A DNA stretch of 64,000 bases. Source: Guyparkeria hydrothermalis (GTDB lineage Bacteria; Pseudomonadota; Gammaproteobacteria; Halothiobacillales; Halothiobacillaceae). The stretch's first letter is position 1, and every line of letters starts with the position of its first letter. The position numbers and the translations under genes were made by a program. Below the pieces are notes generated by a model. The model was not told the DNA's origin. It made no database searches and worked only from the letters and a program-made list of their open reading frames with translations. Positions 26,526 to 35,737 of the stretch are shown here, one piece after another. The DNA lies in the NCBI RefSeq assembly GCF_023555385.1, contig NZ_JAJSED010000001.1, positions 2,028,311-2,092,310 of the forward strand, written 5' to 3'.

Positions 26526-26733
26526 GGCAGCGCTTCCCTGGCTTTGATGATTGGCATTGAGTCTGGGCGAGTCGTCCTTGGTGCTGATCGCCGGCAGTGA
26601 TTTTATCGCGTTGCCATTCGTCCCGCTGGGCATGTCATCCTGATGTCTGCCCGTTCCTGTCGGAGAACCCCGCCACTCGTGGTTATATTCTCCTCATGCC
26701 ACTCGAAACGGATTCACGCAGGCAATCACCCCG

Positions 26734-28104
26734 ATGATCCCCAGCGAAACCATCGAACGACTCGCCGACCTCCTCGCCCGCTTCGAACACGACGAGATCG
26801 AGGCCGATGCCCTTTGCGACGATCTGGCTGCCGTCCGCGACCAGGACATCGCCCGTGCGATGGCGGGGCTGTCGACTGAGGGCGTGGTTCGGGTGCTCGA
26901 CCTGCTGCCGCACGAGCGCCGCGTCGGCGTGTTCGGCTTTCTCGAACCCGAGACGCAGTACGCGCTGGTCGAGTCCCTCGACGAGGGACGGGCGCGCGAG
27001 CTGCTGGAAGCGCTTCGCCCGGACAATCTGACCGCGCTGCTGGAACATCTCGGTACCGAGGAAGGTGAGGCGGTGGTCCGCCGTTTGAGCCCGCACCGGG
27101 TGCAGCAGGCGTTGCGGTTGCTGGGGTATCCGCGGGAGAGTGCCGGCCGGCTGATGACGCCGGAGTTCATCGCCCTGCGCCCGGACTGGACGCTGGCCTA
27201 CGCGCTCGAACACGTGCAGCAGCACGCCGGGCGCAGCGAGACCATCGACACGCTCTACGTCACCGACGCGCACGGCCGGCTGCTCGGCTGGACCGGGTTG
27301 CGCAAACTGGTATTGGGCGATCCCAAGGCGACGGTGGAATCCCTGATGGACGCCGAGCCGGTGCATGCCGTGGTTGGCGACGACCGCGAGGAGGTCGCCC
27401 GCCAGATCCAGCACTACGATCTCACCGCGCTGCCGGTGGTCGACGAGGCCGGCGTGCTGCTGGGCATGGTGACCATCGACGACGTCATGGACGTGGTCGA
27501 GGAGGAGGCCACCGAGGATATCCACAAGCTTGGCGGTTTGGGGGCGAAGCAGGTGAGTTTGCGCGGGGCGTCGATCCTCGAGCTGTTCAAGAAGCGCATC
27601 GGCTGGCTGCTGATGCTGGTGTTCCTGGCCATCTTCGCCGCCGGGGCGGTCTCGGCGTTCGAGGAGACGCTCGAGGCGGCGGTGGTGTTGAGCTTCTTCC
27701 TGCCGCTGATCATCGGCTCGGGCGGCAATGCCGGCTCGCAGGGAGCGACGATGATGGTGCGGGCGCTGGCGACCGGGGATGTCTCCTCCGGCGACTGGAT
27801 GCGCCTGTGGCTGCGCGAACTCGGCGTGGCCACGGCGCTGGGCCTGACCATGGGGGCGGCGGCCTGGGGCATCGGCCTGTTCTACGGCGGCACCATGCTG
27901 GCCAACGTGGTGTTCCTGTCGATGATCGCCGTGGTGGTGTTCGGCAGCATGGTCGGCATGCTGCTGCCGTTCGTGCTGACGCGTTTTCGCCTCGACCCGG
28001 CCACGGCCTCCACTCCGCTGATCAGTTCGATTGCCGACATCGGCGGCATCCTGATCTACTTCGGCATCGCCACGGCCTGGATCCACGCGACGCCGGCGGG
28101 CTGA
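26734..28104 (+). CDS. mgtE: Magnesium transporter MgtE
   Basis: The 456-residue Mg2+ channel has an N-terminal MgtE cytoplasmic superhelical domain (about residues 25-135). Two CBS domains follow (about 140-260; HYDLTALPVVDEAGVLLGMVTIDDVMDV), then a membrane part of five helices from about 290. The pore signature SFFLPLIIGSGGNAGSQ is present. The cytoplasmic domains sense Mg2+ and gate the pore. No M-box riboswitch was recognised in the ~100-base upstream gap. It converges on the polyphosphate kinase gene with only 25 bases between. Confidence 0.95.
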   Translation: MIPSETIERLADLLARFEHDEIEADALCDDLAAVRDQDIARAMAGLSTEGVVRVLDLLPHERRVGVFGFLEPETQYALVESLDEGRARELLEALRPDNLTALLEHLGTEEGEAVVRRLSPHRVQQALRLLGYPRESAGRLMTPEFIALRPDWTLAYALEHVQQHAGRSETIDTLYVTDAHGRLLGWTGLRKLVLGDPKATVESLMDAEPVHAVVGDDREEVARQIQHYDLTALPVVDEAGVLLGMVTIDDVMDVVEEEATEDIHKLGGLGAKQVSLRGASILELFKKRIGWLLMLVFLAIFAAGAVSAFEETLEAAVVLSFFLPLIIGSGGNAGSQGATMMVRALATGDVSSGDWMRLWLRELGVATALGLTMGAAAWGIGLFYGGTMLANVVFLSMIAVVVFGSMVGMLLPFVLTRFRLDPATASTPLISSIADIGGILIYFGIATAWIHATPAG

Positions 28105-28129
28105 TTCTCGCGGCACTGACCGGGCGGCT

Positions 28130-29644
28130 TCAGCCCTTGTCCGCGGCTTTCTTCTTTGCCTTCACGTCCCGCTTGACCGCCTCGGCGGCGATCCGCATCA
28201 CCTCGATGCGCGCGTAGCGCTTGTCGTTGGCCGGGATGATGTGCCACGGCGCGTACTCGGTGCTGGTGCGAATCACCATCTCGTTGACGGCGGCCTTGTA
28301 GTTGTCCCACTTCTCGCGGTTGCGCCAGTCGTCGTCGGTGATCTTGTGCTGCTTGTAGGGCGTCTCCTGGCGCGCCTCGAAGCGCTGAAGCTGTTCTTCC
28401 GGCGTGATGTTGAGCCAGAACTTGAGCAGGGTGACGCCGTGCTCGGCCAGCTGCTCCTCGAAGGTGTTGATCTCGTGGTAGGCGCGCGCCCACTCCGGCT
28501 GCGAGGCGAAGCCCTCGACCCGCTCGACCAGCACGCGGCCGTACCAGGAGCGGTCGAAGATGGTCCAGTAGCCGTCGCGCGGCAGCTGGCGCCAGAAGCG
28601 CCACAGGTAGTGGTGCGCCGCCTCCTCGTCGGTCGGTTCGGCGATCGGGATGACGTTGTAGAGGCGCGCGTCGAGCGCCTCGGTCAGCCGCCGGATGGCG
28701 CCGCCCTTGCCGGCGGCATCCCAGCCCTCGAACACCGCCACCACCGGGTGGCGCGCCGTGAACCCTTCCCAGCCGAGCCGGTTGAGCGTCCCGTCGAGGC
28801 TGCGCTTGTGCTTCTTGTAGTCGTCCCTCGACAGGACCAGGTCCGCGTCGACGTGATCGACGATGGTCCGCCGCGCGGTCTCGGCCTCGGGCAGGGCCGG
28901 GGCGTGCGAGACCTTGGTCGGTGCCGGGCCGTTGCCGGCCTCCAGGCGCGTGTCGATGGCGCGTCGCAGGGTCTTGCCGACGGTCAGGTCGCGGAAGGGG
29001 CGATCGGTCGCCTCGATCAGGAACCACGGCGCCTCGCCGGTATCGGTCTCGCGCACCACCCGGGTGGCCAGTTCGACAAACGCGTCGTAGTGGTTGGCCT
29101 CGTGGGCGGTTTCCGGGGCCATGCGCCAGTGGCTCTTGGGGTCCTTGCGGCGTGCCTCGACGCGACGGGCCTGTTCCTCGGCCGGCAGGTGCAGCCAGAA
29201 CTTCACCAGCAGGGCGCCGCCGTTGATCAGCATCTGCTCGACCTGGCGGATGCGGTCGAGCTCGCCCTCGATACCGTCCTCGCCCAGTCGACCGTGGCGG
29301 GCATCCTCGATCAGTCGCGCGTACCAGCCGCCGAACAGGATGCCGATCTCGCCGGCCGCGGGCATGGCGCGCCAGTAGCGCCACCAGCGCGGGCGCTGCT
29401 TTTCCTCGTCGGTCTCGTCCCAGAACACATGGGTGCGCACGTTGCGCGAGTCGAGCCACTCGTGCAGCCGGTTGACCAGCTCGCCCTTGCCGGCGCCGGC
29501 CACGCCGGTGATCAGCAGCAGCACCGGCAGGCCGGCCGCGCGGGCACGGCGCTGGGCGCCCAGCAGCCGGGCGCGCAGTTCCGGTTCGGCTTCGCGGTAG
29601 TCGGCCTTGGACAGGCGGCGGCCGAGCTCGGCAGCTTCGAACAT
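28130..29644 (-). CDS. Two-domain PPK2, probable polyphosphate:AMP phosphotransferase
   Basis: The 504-residue protein has two tandem PPK2 domains. The C-terminal half is canonical: Walker A FEGWDAAGKGGAI, FDRSWYGRVLVERVEG, and a lid region with FWLNITPEEQLQRFEAR. The N-terminal half has a modified P-loop GVAGAGKGEL and FGGWYAR in place of the FDRSWY motif, so it is probably not catalytic. The two-domain arrangement is that of class II PPK2, which phosphorylates AMP to ADP with polyphosphate. Strong AAGGAA lies before the ATG. Together with the Pst system in this window it points to active phosphate storage and reuse. Confidence 0.88.
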   Translation of the reverse strand: MFEAAELGRRLSKADYREAEPELRARLLGAQRRARAAGLPVLLLITGVAGAGKGELVNRLHEWLDSRNVRTHVFWDETDEEKQRPRWWRYWRAMPAAGEIGILFGGWYARLIEDARHGRLGEDGIEGELDRIRQVEQMLINGGALLVKFWLHLPAEEQARRVEARRKDPKSHWRMAPETAHEANHYDAFVELATRVVRETDTGEAPWFLIEATDRPFRDLTVGKTLRRAIDTRLEAGNGPAPTKVSHAPALPEAETARRTIVDHVDADLVLSRDDYKKHKRSLDGTLNRLGWEGFTARHPVVAVFEGWDAAGKGGAIRRLTEALDARLYNVIPIAEPTDEEAAHHYLWRFWRQLPRDGYWTIFDRSWYGRVLVERVEGFASQPEWARAYHEINTFEEQLAEHGVTLLKFWLNITPEEQLQRFEARQETPYKQHKITDDDWRNREKWDNYKAAVNEMVIRTSTEYAPWHIIPANDKRYARIEVMRIAAEAVKRDVKAKKKAADKG

Positions 29645-29741
29645 GGTGTTTCCTTGTGAAACGGGTTGGTTGCAAGCCTAGCACTGCCGACCGCATTCCC
29701 GTCCCGCCTGTGCCATCCTCGATGTCCACGCGAGGTGACCC

Positions 29742-32078
29742 ATGCCCATGCTTCTTCCGCTGCCGCTGTCGAACCGTTTTCCGGCCGTCCTGGTCGGGCT
29801 GCTGTTCGTGTGCGCCGGTGGGCTAGCCGAGCCGGCCGCAGCCGAGAACCGGCTTTCCGACACCACCTCGGACTACCTGCGCGATCACGCCGACAACCCG
29901 GTCGACTGGTATCCTTGGGGCGAGGCGGCGCTCGAACGCGCCCGGCGCGAGGACAAGCCGATCTTCGTCTCGGTGGGCTATTCCACCTGCTACTGGTGCC
30001 ACGTCGCCGAGCGCGAGCTCTACGATAGCCCCGAGATCGCCGCGCGGATGAACGCGGGCTTCGTCAACATCAAGGTCGACCGCGAGCAGCGCCCCGACCT
30101 CGACCGGGTGCTGATGCAGGCCACCGAGGCGCTCGGCGGCGGTGGCGGCTGGCCCAACAACGTCTTTCTCACCCCGGACCTGCAGCCGTTCTTCGCCGGC
30201 AGCTACTTCCCGCCCGAGCCGCTGCCCGGGCGAGAGAGCTTCCCGCAGATCCTCGAACGGCTCTCGACCCAGTGGCGCAACGACCGCGAGCCGCTGATCG
30301 AGCGGGCCGAGACCATCGCCGCGGCACTGCGCGAGCAGTCGGCTGCCAGCGGCATCGACCCCGAGCGACTCGATCCGGTCGCCTGGCGCGAGCAGGCGGT
30401 CGAGTCGCTGGGGCAGACCTTCGACCCGCTGGTCGGCGGCTTCGCCCCGCCCGGGCAGTCGAGCCGCTTTCCGCAGTCGCCGAAACTGTCGCTGCTGCTT
30501 TCGGCCATGGAGGCGGGGGACGACTCGGCCCGCGAGATGTTCGACCAGACGCTTGCGGCGATGAGCATCGGCGCGCTGTTCGATCACGTCGGCGGCGGCT
30601 TTCATCGCTACACCGTCGACCCGCAATGGCAGGTGCCGCACTTCGAGAAGATGCTGCTCGACAACGCGCAACTCATCGGCCTGTATGCCGGCGCTGCCGA
30701 GCGGCTGGGGCAGCCGTGGTACGCCCGCGTCGCCGAGCGGAGCATCGACTACCTCGAGCGTCGGCTGTGGGCCGAGGCAGGTGGTCTCTTTACCGCCGAG
30801 AGCGCGTCGCTGGACGGCATCGAGGGCAAGAGCTACGTCTTCACGCCGGCCGAGATCCGCTCGGCGCTGGGTGAGCGGGCGACCGACTTTCTCGACTGGC
30901 ACGAGCTGGTACCGCTGCCCGAGAGCCGCATCGACCACGAGCTGCCCGACGGCGGGGTGGTCAACCTGCGTCCGGGCCGGGCGCTTGATGCACTCGAAGG
31001 CAACAGCCTGGCCGAGGCGATGACGGGGCTGGAGGACGACTATGCCGCCCTGCTGGCCCAACGGCAGGAGCGCGGCCAGCCCAGCCGGGATCGCAAGCAG
31101 GTGGCCGAGTTCAATGCCCTGGCCGGGCTAGGGTTGCTGGCCGCCGCGCAGCCTCTCGGTCGCGGCGATGCCGCCGATCGCGCGGCCGAGGTGGGCGAGT
31201 GGTTGTGGGACACGCTCTGGGATCGGTCGACGGGGCGCCTGCACCGGCAGGCCTATGCCGAACAGGTCAGCGGCGAGGCCTTCCTTGCCGACTACGCCGC
31301 GACCGGGCGGCTGATGCTGGCGCTGTACGGTCATCAGCACGAGCTGAAGTGGCTTTTCCGCGCCCAGCGGATCGCGCAGGCGATCGAGGCGCGCTTTGTT
31401 GACGATGCGGGTCGGCTGCTGGAGCGGGCACTGACCGACGAGCGGCCCGGCCTGCCGGTCACCCCGCCGTTGGTCGGCGATGAGGTCGGGCCGTCCGGGC
31501 ACAGTCAGGCGGTGGTGTTCCTGCTCGATCTGGGCCTGCTGATGGATGCCCCGTTGCGGCAGCAGCGTGCGGTGGCGGCGTTGGCCGGGTTTGCCGGCGA
31601 GGTGGCGGCCGATCCCGAGGCGTGGGGCTGGCTGGTTGGCGAGCTGGCACGTCCGTCGCGTGCCGAGGCGGTGGGCCGGTTCGCCGCCGAACTGGCCGCG
31701 CCGGCTGCCGTCGGTCCGGGTGCCTCACGCGATCACGTCGCGGTGAGCGCCCGCCAAGTTGAGCAGGGGCAGACGATCGTGGTGCAGTTGCGCATCGATG
31801 CGGGCTTTCATATCAACGCCAACCCGGCCAGTGCGGACTATCTGGTGCCGACGCGGGTCACGGCCGTGGATGGCAAGATCGGCCCGATCGACTATCCGCC
31901 GGGCAAGCCGTTCCGCGCCGAGTTCGCGACCGAAGCCATCGACGTCTACGAGGGTGAACTGACCCTGCGGGCGCCGGTGGCCGGTGCGGTACCGGAGGGC
32001 TTGCGGATCGAGATTCAGGCCTGCAACGACGAGGTCTGCCTGGCGCCGGACACGATCGAGGTGCCGGTGGGGCGCTAG
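29742..32078 (+). CDS. Exported DUF255 thioredoxin-domain protein fused to a DsbD-alpha-like domain
   Basis: The 778-residue protein begins with a signal peptide (hydrophobic to about residue 34, ending AAA). The YyaL/SSP411 (DUF255) module follows with [18 protein letters not shown] and the redox motif STCYWCH at about residues 80-87. A six-hairpin glycosidase-like helical domain contains [15 protein letters not shown] and [12 protein letters not shown]. The last ~110 residues ([16 protein letters not shown], then [19 protein letters not shown]) resemble the periplasmic N-terminal domain of DsbD with its two cysteines. Family members are usually cytoplasmic and lack this tail, so this one probably acts in periplasmic thiol chemistry. 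GAGGTGA precedes the ATG. Confidence 0.82.
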   Translation: MPMLLPLPLSNRFPAVLVGLLFVCAGGLAEPAAAENRLSDTTSDYLRDHADNPVDWYPWGEAALERARREDKPIFVSVGYSTCYWCHVAERELYDSPEIAARMNAGFVNIKVDREQRPDLDRVLMQATEALGGGGGWPNNVFLTPDLQPFFAGSYFPPEPLPGRESFPQILERLSTQWRNDREPLIERAETIAAALREQSAASGIDPERLDPVAWREQAVESLGQTFDPLVGGFAPPGQSSRFPQSPKLSLLLSAMEAGDDSAREMFDQTLAAMSIGALFDHVGGGFHRYTVDPQWQVPHFEKMLLDNAQLIGLYAGAAERLGQPWYARVAERSIDYLERRLWAEAGGLFTAESASLDGIEGKSYVFTPAEIRSALGERATDFLDWHELVPLPESRIDHELPDGGVVNLRPGRALDALEGNSLAEAMTGLEDDYAALLAQRQERGQPSRDRKQVAEFNALAGLGLLAAAQPLGRGDAADRAAEVGEWLWDTLWDRSTGRLHRQAYAEQVSGEAFLADYAATGRLMLALYGHQHELKWLFRAQRIAQAIEARFVDDAGRLLERALTDERPGLPVTPPLVGDEVGPSGHSQAVVFLLDLGLLMDAPLRQQRAVAALAGFAGEVAADPEAWGWLVGELARPSRAEAVGRFAAELAAPAAVGPGASRDHVAVSARQVEQGQTIVVQLRIDAGFHINANPASADYLVPTRVTAVDGKIGPIDYPPGKPFRAEFATEAIDVYEGELTLRAPVAGAVPEGLRIEIQACNDEVCLAPDTIEVPVGR

Positions 32079-32091
32079 GGCACCAAACGAA

Positions 32092-32129
32092 ACGGGCCGC
32101 GACCGACCGTTGGGTCAGTCGCGGCCCGT
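32092..32129. terminator. Strong hairpin between convergent DUF255 gene and bioB
   Basis: ACGGGCCGCGAC (32092-32103) pairs perfectly with GTCGCGGCCCGT (32118-32129), and GACC/GGTC pair inside. T-runs are short on both sides, so it is a stable 3'-end hairpin and possible bidirectional terminator. Confidence 0.55.
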
Positions 32130-32152
32130 ATGAGCCGTCCGCGGCGCTCCGA

Positions 32153-33151
32153 TCAGGCCGAGGCGGGAGCCGGTGCGCTGTCGGCCGGCTCGTCGAGCTG
32201 GCAGCCCTCGGGGATCAGCGGGGTGAGACCGAGCTTGGCGAACATCGCCTCGTCGGCTTCGGCATCGGCGTTCTCCGTGGTCAGGAGCTTCTCGCCGTAG
32301 AAGATGCTGTTCGCCCCGGCGAAGAAGCACCAGGCCTGGATCGCCTCGCTCAAGCCCTCGCGGCCGGCGGACAGGCGCACGTGCGAGCTGGGCATCATGA
32401 TGCGGGCGACGGCGATGGTGCGGATGAACTCGATCGGGTCGAGCGCCGGCACGTCGGCCATCGGCGTGCCCGGGATGCGCACCAGCATGTTCAGCGGCAC
32501 GGATTCCGGCGCGCGCTCGAGGTTGGCGAGCGTGTTCAGGAACGAGGCGCGGTCCTCGCGGGACTCGCCCATGCCGAGGATGCCGCCGGAGCAGACGTTG
32601 ATGCCCGCGTCGCGGACGTGGTCGAGCGTCTCGAGGCGGTCCTCGATCGAGCGGGTGGTGATCACCTGGTCGTAGTACTCGGCCGAGGTGTCGATGTTGT
32701 GGTTGTAGTAGTCGAGCCCGGCCTCCTTGAGGCGGGTGGCCTGGTGCGGCTCGAGCATGCCGAGCGTCACGCAGGCCTCCATGCCGGTCTGCTTGACCAC
32801 GTGCACCATGTCGATGACGCGCTCGAGCTGCTTGTCGGTGGGGTTGCGCCAGGCCGCGCCCATGCAGAAGCGCGAGGCGCCCTTGTCGCGCGCCCGGCGG
32901 GCGGCGGTGCGCACCTCGTCGAGCGGCAGCAGGCGCTCGCGCTCCAGGCCCGTGTCGTAGCGGGCGCTCTGCGAGCAGTACTTGCAGTCTTCCGGGCAGG
33001 CGCCGGTCTTGATCGACATCAGGGTGCTGACCTGCACCTTGTTGGGGTCGAAGTGCTCGCGATGCACCGTCTGCGCCTGGAACAGCAGGTCGTTGAAGGG
33101 CTTGTCGAACAGGTCGAGCGCTTCCTGTTTGCTCCAGCGCGGACGGGTCAT
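32153..33151 (-). CDS. bioB: Biotin synthase
   Basis: The 332-residue radical-SAM enzyme inserts sulfur into dethiobiotin. The radical-SAM cluster motif is [16 protein letters not shown] (C-X3-C-X2-C). [25 protein letters not shown] and the [2Fe-2S]-ligand segment [32 protein letters not shown] (in pieces) are present. ATG 33151 fits the family start and lies four bases after the stop of the preceding membrane-protein gene. bioF lies about 29 kb away in this window, so the biotin genes are dispersed. Confidence 0.96.
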   Translation of the reverse strand: MTRPRWSKQEALDLFDKPFNDLLFQAQTVHREHFDPNKVQVSTLMSIKTGACPEDCKYCSQSARYDTGLERERLLPLDEVRTAARRARDKGASRFCMGAAWRNPTDKQLERVIDMVHVVKQTGMEACVTLGMLEPHQATRLKEAGLDYYNHNIDTSAEYYDQVITTRSIEDRLETLDHVRDAGINVCSGGILGMGESREDRASFLNTLANLERAPESVPLNMLVRIPGTPMADVPALDPIEFIRTIAVARIMMPSSHVRLSAGREGLSEAIQAWCFFAGANSIFYGEKLLTTENADAEADEAMFAKLGLTPLIPEGCQLDEPADSAPAPASA

Positions 33152-33155
33152 GGGA

Positions 33156-33587
33156 TCAGTTATCCTCGAACGATTCGGGCGGGTCGGTGAAGGTATCTTC
33201 CCATGTATCTTGCTTGATTCGGTACAGGTCGTAAAGCGACCACGGCACAACGATGAGTGCCGAAATCGCCCACAGAATCAGGTAGAAATTGATACTTGGC
33301 GGGGCGAAAGCGCCGACGGCAACGGTCGTCCCGGCCACCGCGTAGAAGCGGTAGGCGGCCCACTGGGTATAGTGGCCCACCTTGGGGTTGGGGTGGTGCT
33401 TGTTCAGGGCGTAGACCAGCATGGACATGCCGGCCCAGAAGATCGCCAGCGGCAGCGGGATGGCCATGGCGACGATGTTGCCCCAGTTGAACCAGGTGGC
33501 GGCCCGTTGAGCCGACCGGCCGGAAATGCGGGTCGGCGTATGTTCGGTGTCCGACTCGGGCGACTGGGCGGACGTTTCCTGGCTCAT
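33156..33587 (-). CDS. Small membrane protein of unknown function, coupled to bioB
   Basis: The 143-residue protein has a polar N-terminus (residues 1-35, Ser/Thr/Glu-rich), a membrane helix at about 36-60, two further helices at about 78-120 and an acidic C-terminus (DPPESFEDN). No family was recognised. Its stop is four bases before the bioB start, and it is divergent from comF. Confidence 0.65.
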   Translation of the reverse strand: MSQETSAQSPESDTEHTPTRISGRSAQRAATWFNWGNIVAMAIPLPLAIFWAGMSMLVYALNKHHPNPKVGHYTQWAAYRFYAVAGTTVAVGAFAPPSINFYLILWAISALIVVPWSLYDLYRIKQDTWEDTFTDPPESFEDN

Positions 33588-33629
33588 GATCGTTCAGCCT
33601 CTAAATATGCAGATGGAATGCAGGTTACC

Positions 33630-34337
33630 ATGGAATGGTTTTCGTCGCGACGGGGGCGCTGGTTCGATGCGCCCTGTCACCTCTGTCGACGCGACACGGT
33701 CGACCCGACCGGACTTTGCGTCGACTGTCTTGCCGAGTGGCATGCCTTGCTGGGCAGGCCGCGCTGCATTTCCTGCGGGCTGACCCTCCCCGATCCGGAC
33801 GAGGGCATGACCTGCGGGGCATGCTCGGCCAGGCCCTGGCCGTTCGACGGGGTGGTCTCGGCCGTGGACCTGGTGCCTTCGGTGCGCGAGCTGGTCCATC
33901 GGCTCAAGTATCGTCAGGATTTCAGTGTCCTGCCGTTGTTGCAAGAGACGCTGACCGCCGCGCTAGGCGGCTTCCCGGATATTATGCCCTTGCCGGAGGT
34001 GCTGGTGCCCATGCCGCTGCACCCGGCCCAGCGTCGTCGGCGCGGCTTCAACCAGGCATGGTTGCTGGCCGCCGGTCTGGGACGGGCGATCGACAGGCCG
34101 GTGCACAAGCGGGGCGTGCGCCGCGTGCGCGATACCGGTTCGCTGACGACGCAGTCGGCCCGCGAGCGCCGCCGGGCCCTCAAGGGGGCGTTCGCGGTGG
34201 CCGGAGACATGCCCCGTCGGGTGGCGATCGTCGACGACGTGCTCACCACCGGCGCCAGTGCCCGGGCTCTGGCCACCGAATTGCGACGTGGCGGGGCCGA
34301 GTCGGTGATCGTCTGGTCGTTGGCGCGCACGCCCTGA
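33630..34337 (+). CDS. comF: ComF/GntX-family phosphoribosyltransferase-like protein
   Basis: The 235-residue protein has an N-terminal zinc-finger-like part (CHLCRRD, CVDC, CISCG, CGACSARPWPFD). A phosphoribosyltransferase fold follows, with LVPMPLHPAQRRRRGFNQAWLLA (in pieces) and the PRPP-binding loop VAIVDDVLTTGASARALA. Family members are needed for DNA uptake in competent bacteria. In gammaproteobacteria comF is often divergent from bio genes, as here. ATG 33630 is chosen; ATG 33618 is an in-frame alternative. dprA is also in this window. Confidence 0.9.
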   Translation: MEWFSSRRGRWFDAPCHLCRRDTVDPTGLCVDCLAEWHALLGRPRCISCGLTLPDPDEGMTCGACSARPWPFDGVVSAVDLVPSVRELVHRLKYRQDFSVLPLLQETLTAALGGFPDIMPLPEVLVPMPLHPAQRRRRGFNQAWLLAAGLGRAIDRPVHKRGVRRVRDTGSLTTQSARERRRALKGAFAVAGDMPRRVAIVDDVLTTGASARALATELRRGGAESVIVWSLARTP

Positions 34338-34367
34338 ACGGATACCGGCCAAAGCGGGGCATATGGC

Positions 34368-34396
34368 TTGTGCCGTGCGAGGAGTTTGGGTAGAAT
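34368..34396 (+). promoter_or_regulatory. Candidate sigma-70 promoter of rpmE2
   Basis: TTGTGC (34368-34373) and TAGAAT (34391-34396) are separated by 17 bases, about 170 bases before the ribosomal protein start. The -10 matches at five of six positions; the -35 is weak. Confidence 0.45.
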
Positions 34397-34565
34397 CTCG
34401 CGCCTTGGCCGTCCCGGCCGCGTTCGCCCGTGGTGATTTTCCGACGTGGCCGGCGGGCCGGACGGCAGCCCCCGTCGGGGGACGAACACGAAGACGATCA
34501 ACTTGAGATGCGGCCCCGGCGGCATCCGACCCAACTTTCGAACCTTTACCAGGGGCAGAATCGAG

Positions 34566-34817
34566 ATGAAAGAAGGCATTCACCCGAACTACCAGCCGGT
34601 GGTGTTCCAGGACGTCGCGGCAGACTTCGCCATCCTGACCCGCTCGACCATGAAGTCGAGCGAGACCATCAAGTGGGAAGACGGTAACGAGTACCCGCTG
34701 GTCAAGGTCGACGTTTCCTCCGCGAGCCACCCGTTCTTCACGGGCAAGCGCTCCGAGGGCAGCATGGCCAAGCAGGTGGACAAGTTCCGCAACCGTTACG
34801 GTCAGAAGAAGAAGTAA
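34566..34817 (+). CDS. rpmE2: 50S ribosomal protein L31 type B
   Basis: The 83-residue protein begins [20 protein letters not shown] and contains [11 protein letters not shown] and [11 protein letters not shown], all typical of L31. It has no cysteines, so it is the zinc-independent (C-) type B form. Such paralogues often replace the zinc form under zinc limitation, but whether a zinc form exists elsewhere cannot be seen here. A terminator-like hairpin follows within the next gene. Confidence 0.95.
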   Translation: MKEGIHPNYQPVVFQDVAADFAILTRSTMKSSETIKWEDGNEYPLVKVDVSSASHPFFTGKRSEGSMAKQVDKFRNRYGQKKK

Positions 34818-34825
34818 GACTGTCG

Positions 34826-35665
34826 ATGGTCGCGTTCCTGCCATTCGGCCGGACGCTGCAAGAGGGCACCGTGGGTCTTCCCGGTGCCCTTTTTCGTGTC
34901 TGGCTGGTTCTGCTTGTCCTGATTGCCGCGCCGCTGGCGGCCGCCGATTGTCGGCCAGCCGGCGCCGAGGGGCGCTCGGCGACAGTCGGCTACGTCAATG
35001 ACGGCGACACGGTGCGTCTTACCAGCGGCGAACGCGTGCGGTTGGTGGGCATCGATACCCCCGAGATCGGCTACGACGGCAATCCGGACGAGTCGCTCGC
35101 CCGCGAGAGCCGCCAGGCACTGCAGGCCGTCCTCGCCGGCTCGCAGAACCGGGTCGAGGTGGTGCCGGCCCGCGAGGAGGAGGACCGTTACGGCCGGACG
35201 CTCGCCTACCTCTATCTCCCCGGTGGTGCCTCGGTGCAGGGGCATCTGCTCGAGGAAGGCATGGCGATGGCCGTGTTCGTCGCGCCGAACCTGGCGTTGG
35301 CCGACTGCCTGATGGCCCGCGAGCGGGTTGCGCGCGAGGAGCGCCGCGGCATCTGGTCGCTGCCGGCCTACGAACCCGGCTTGCCGAGCGCGGATGGCAT
35401 TCCCGAGGAGGTGCAGGGTGCGGCCATCGTGCGGGGGCGGGTGGTCTCGGTGGGCGAGAGCCGCCGCAATATCTGGATCAACCTCGAGGGACGCGTGGCC
35501 GTGCGCATCGACAAGGCCGATCGCGAGCACTTCCCGGGCTGGGACTTCGACTCGCTCGAGGGCGAGCGACTGCGCGTGCGCGGTTGGATCGTCCACCACA
35601 GCAACCGCTACCAGGACTGGTTCATCCCGGTCGACTCGGCGCACGCACTGGAGCGACTGGACTGA
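34826..35665 (+). CDS. Exported SNase-like (thermonuclease-family) nuclease
   Basis: The protein is 279 residues from ATG 34826, or 264 from GTG 34871. A hydrophobic signal segment (WLVLLVLIAAPLAAADC) is followed by a staphylococcal-nuclease domain with DGDTVRL, VRLVGIDTPE and DRYGRTLAYL. These carry the Asp/Arg/Glu catalytic and calcium-binding residues. A C-terminal OB-like region contains VRGRVVSVGESRRNIWINL. The intrinsic terminator of rpmE2 lies inside the first codons, so most transcription from rpmE2 should stop here and the true start is uncertain. It is probably a periplasmic or secreted nuclease. Confidence 0.82.
   Translation: MVAFLPFGRTLQEGTVGLPGALFRVWLVLLVLIAAPLAAADCRPAGAEGRSATVGYVNDGDTVRLTSGERVRLVGIDTPEIGYDGNPDESLARESRQALQAVLAGSQNRVEVVPAREEEDRYGRTLAYLYLPGGASVQGHLLEEGMAMAVFVAPNLALADCLMARERVAREERRGIWSLPAYEPGLPSADGIPEEVQGAAIVRGRVVSVGESRRNIWINLEGRVAVRIDKADREHFPGWDFDSLEGERLRVRGWIVHHSNRYQDWFIPVDSAHALERLD
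34864..34894 (+). terminator. Intrinsic terminator of rpmE2, inside the 5' end of the nuclease gene
   Basis: GGGCACCG (34864-34871) pairs with CGGTGCCC (34882-34889), followed by TTTTT. It is a classic terminator shape, yet it lies in frame within the region coding the nuclease signal peptide. Confidence 0.8.
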
Positions 35666-35684
35666 CGAACGCGCAGGTGGAATG

Positions 35685-35716
35685 AAAAAGGGCGAACCTC
35701 AAGGTTCGCCCTTTTT
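35685..35716. terminator. Bidirectional intrinsic terminator between the nuclease gene and hemF
   Basis: A near-perfect stem AAAAAGGGCGAACCT/AGGTTCGCCCTTTTT with a minimal loop gives T-runs in both directions. Confidence 0.9.
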
Positions 35717-35737
35717 CGTGGTGGCGCTGTGAGCGGC

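Noticed and set aside
28241-29659. 472-codon plus-strand frame opposite the PPK2 gene
   Set aside because: Antisense shadow; the minus-strand protein has complete PPK2 motifs.
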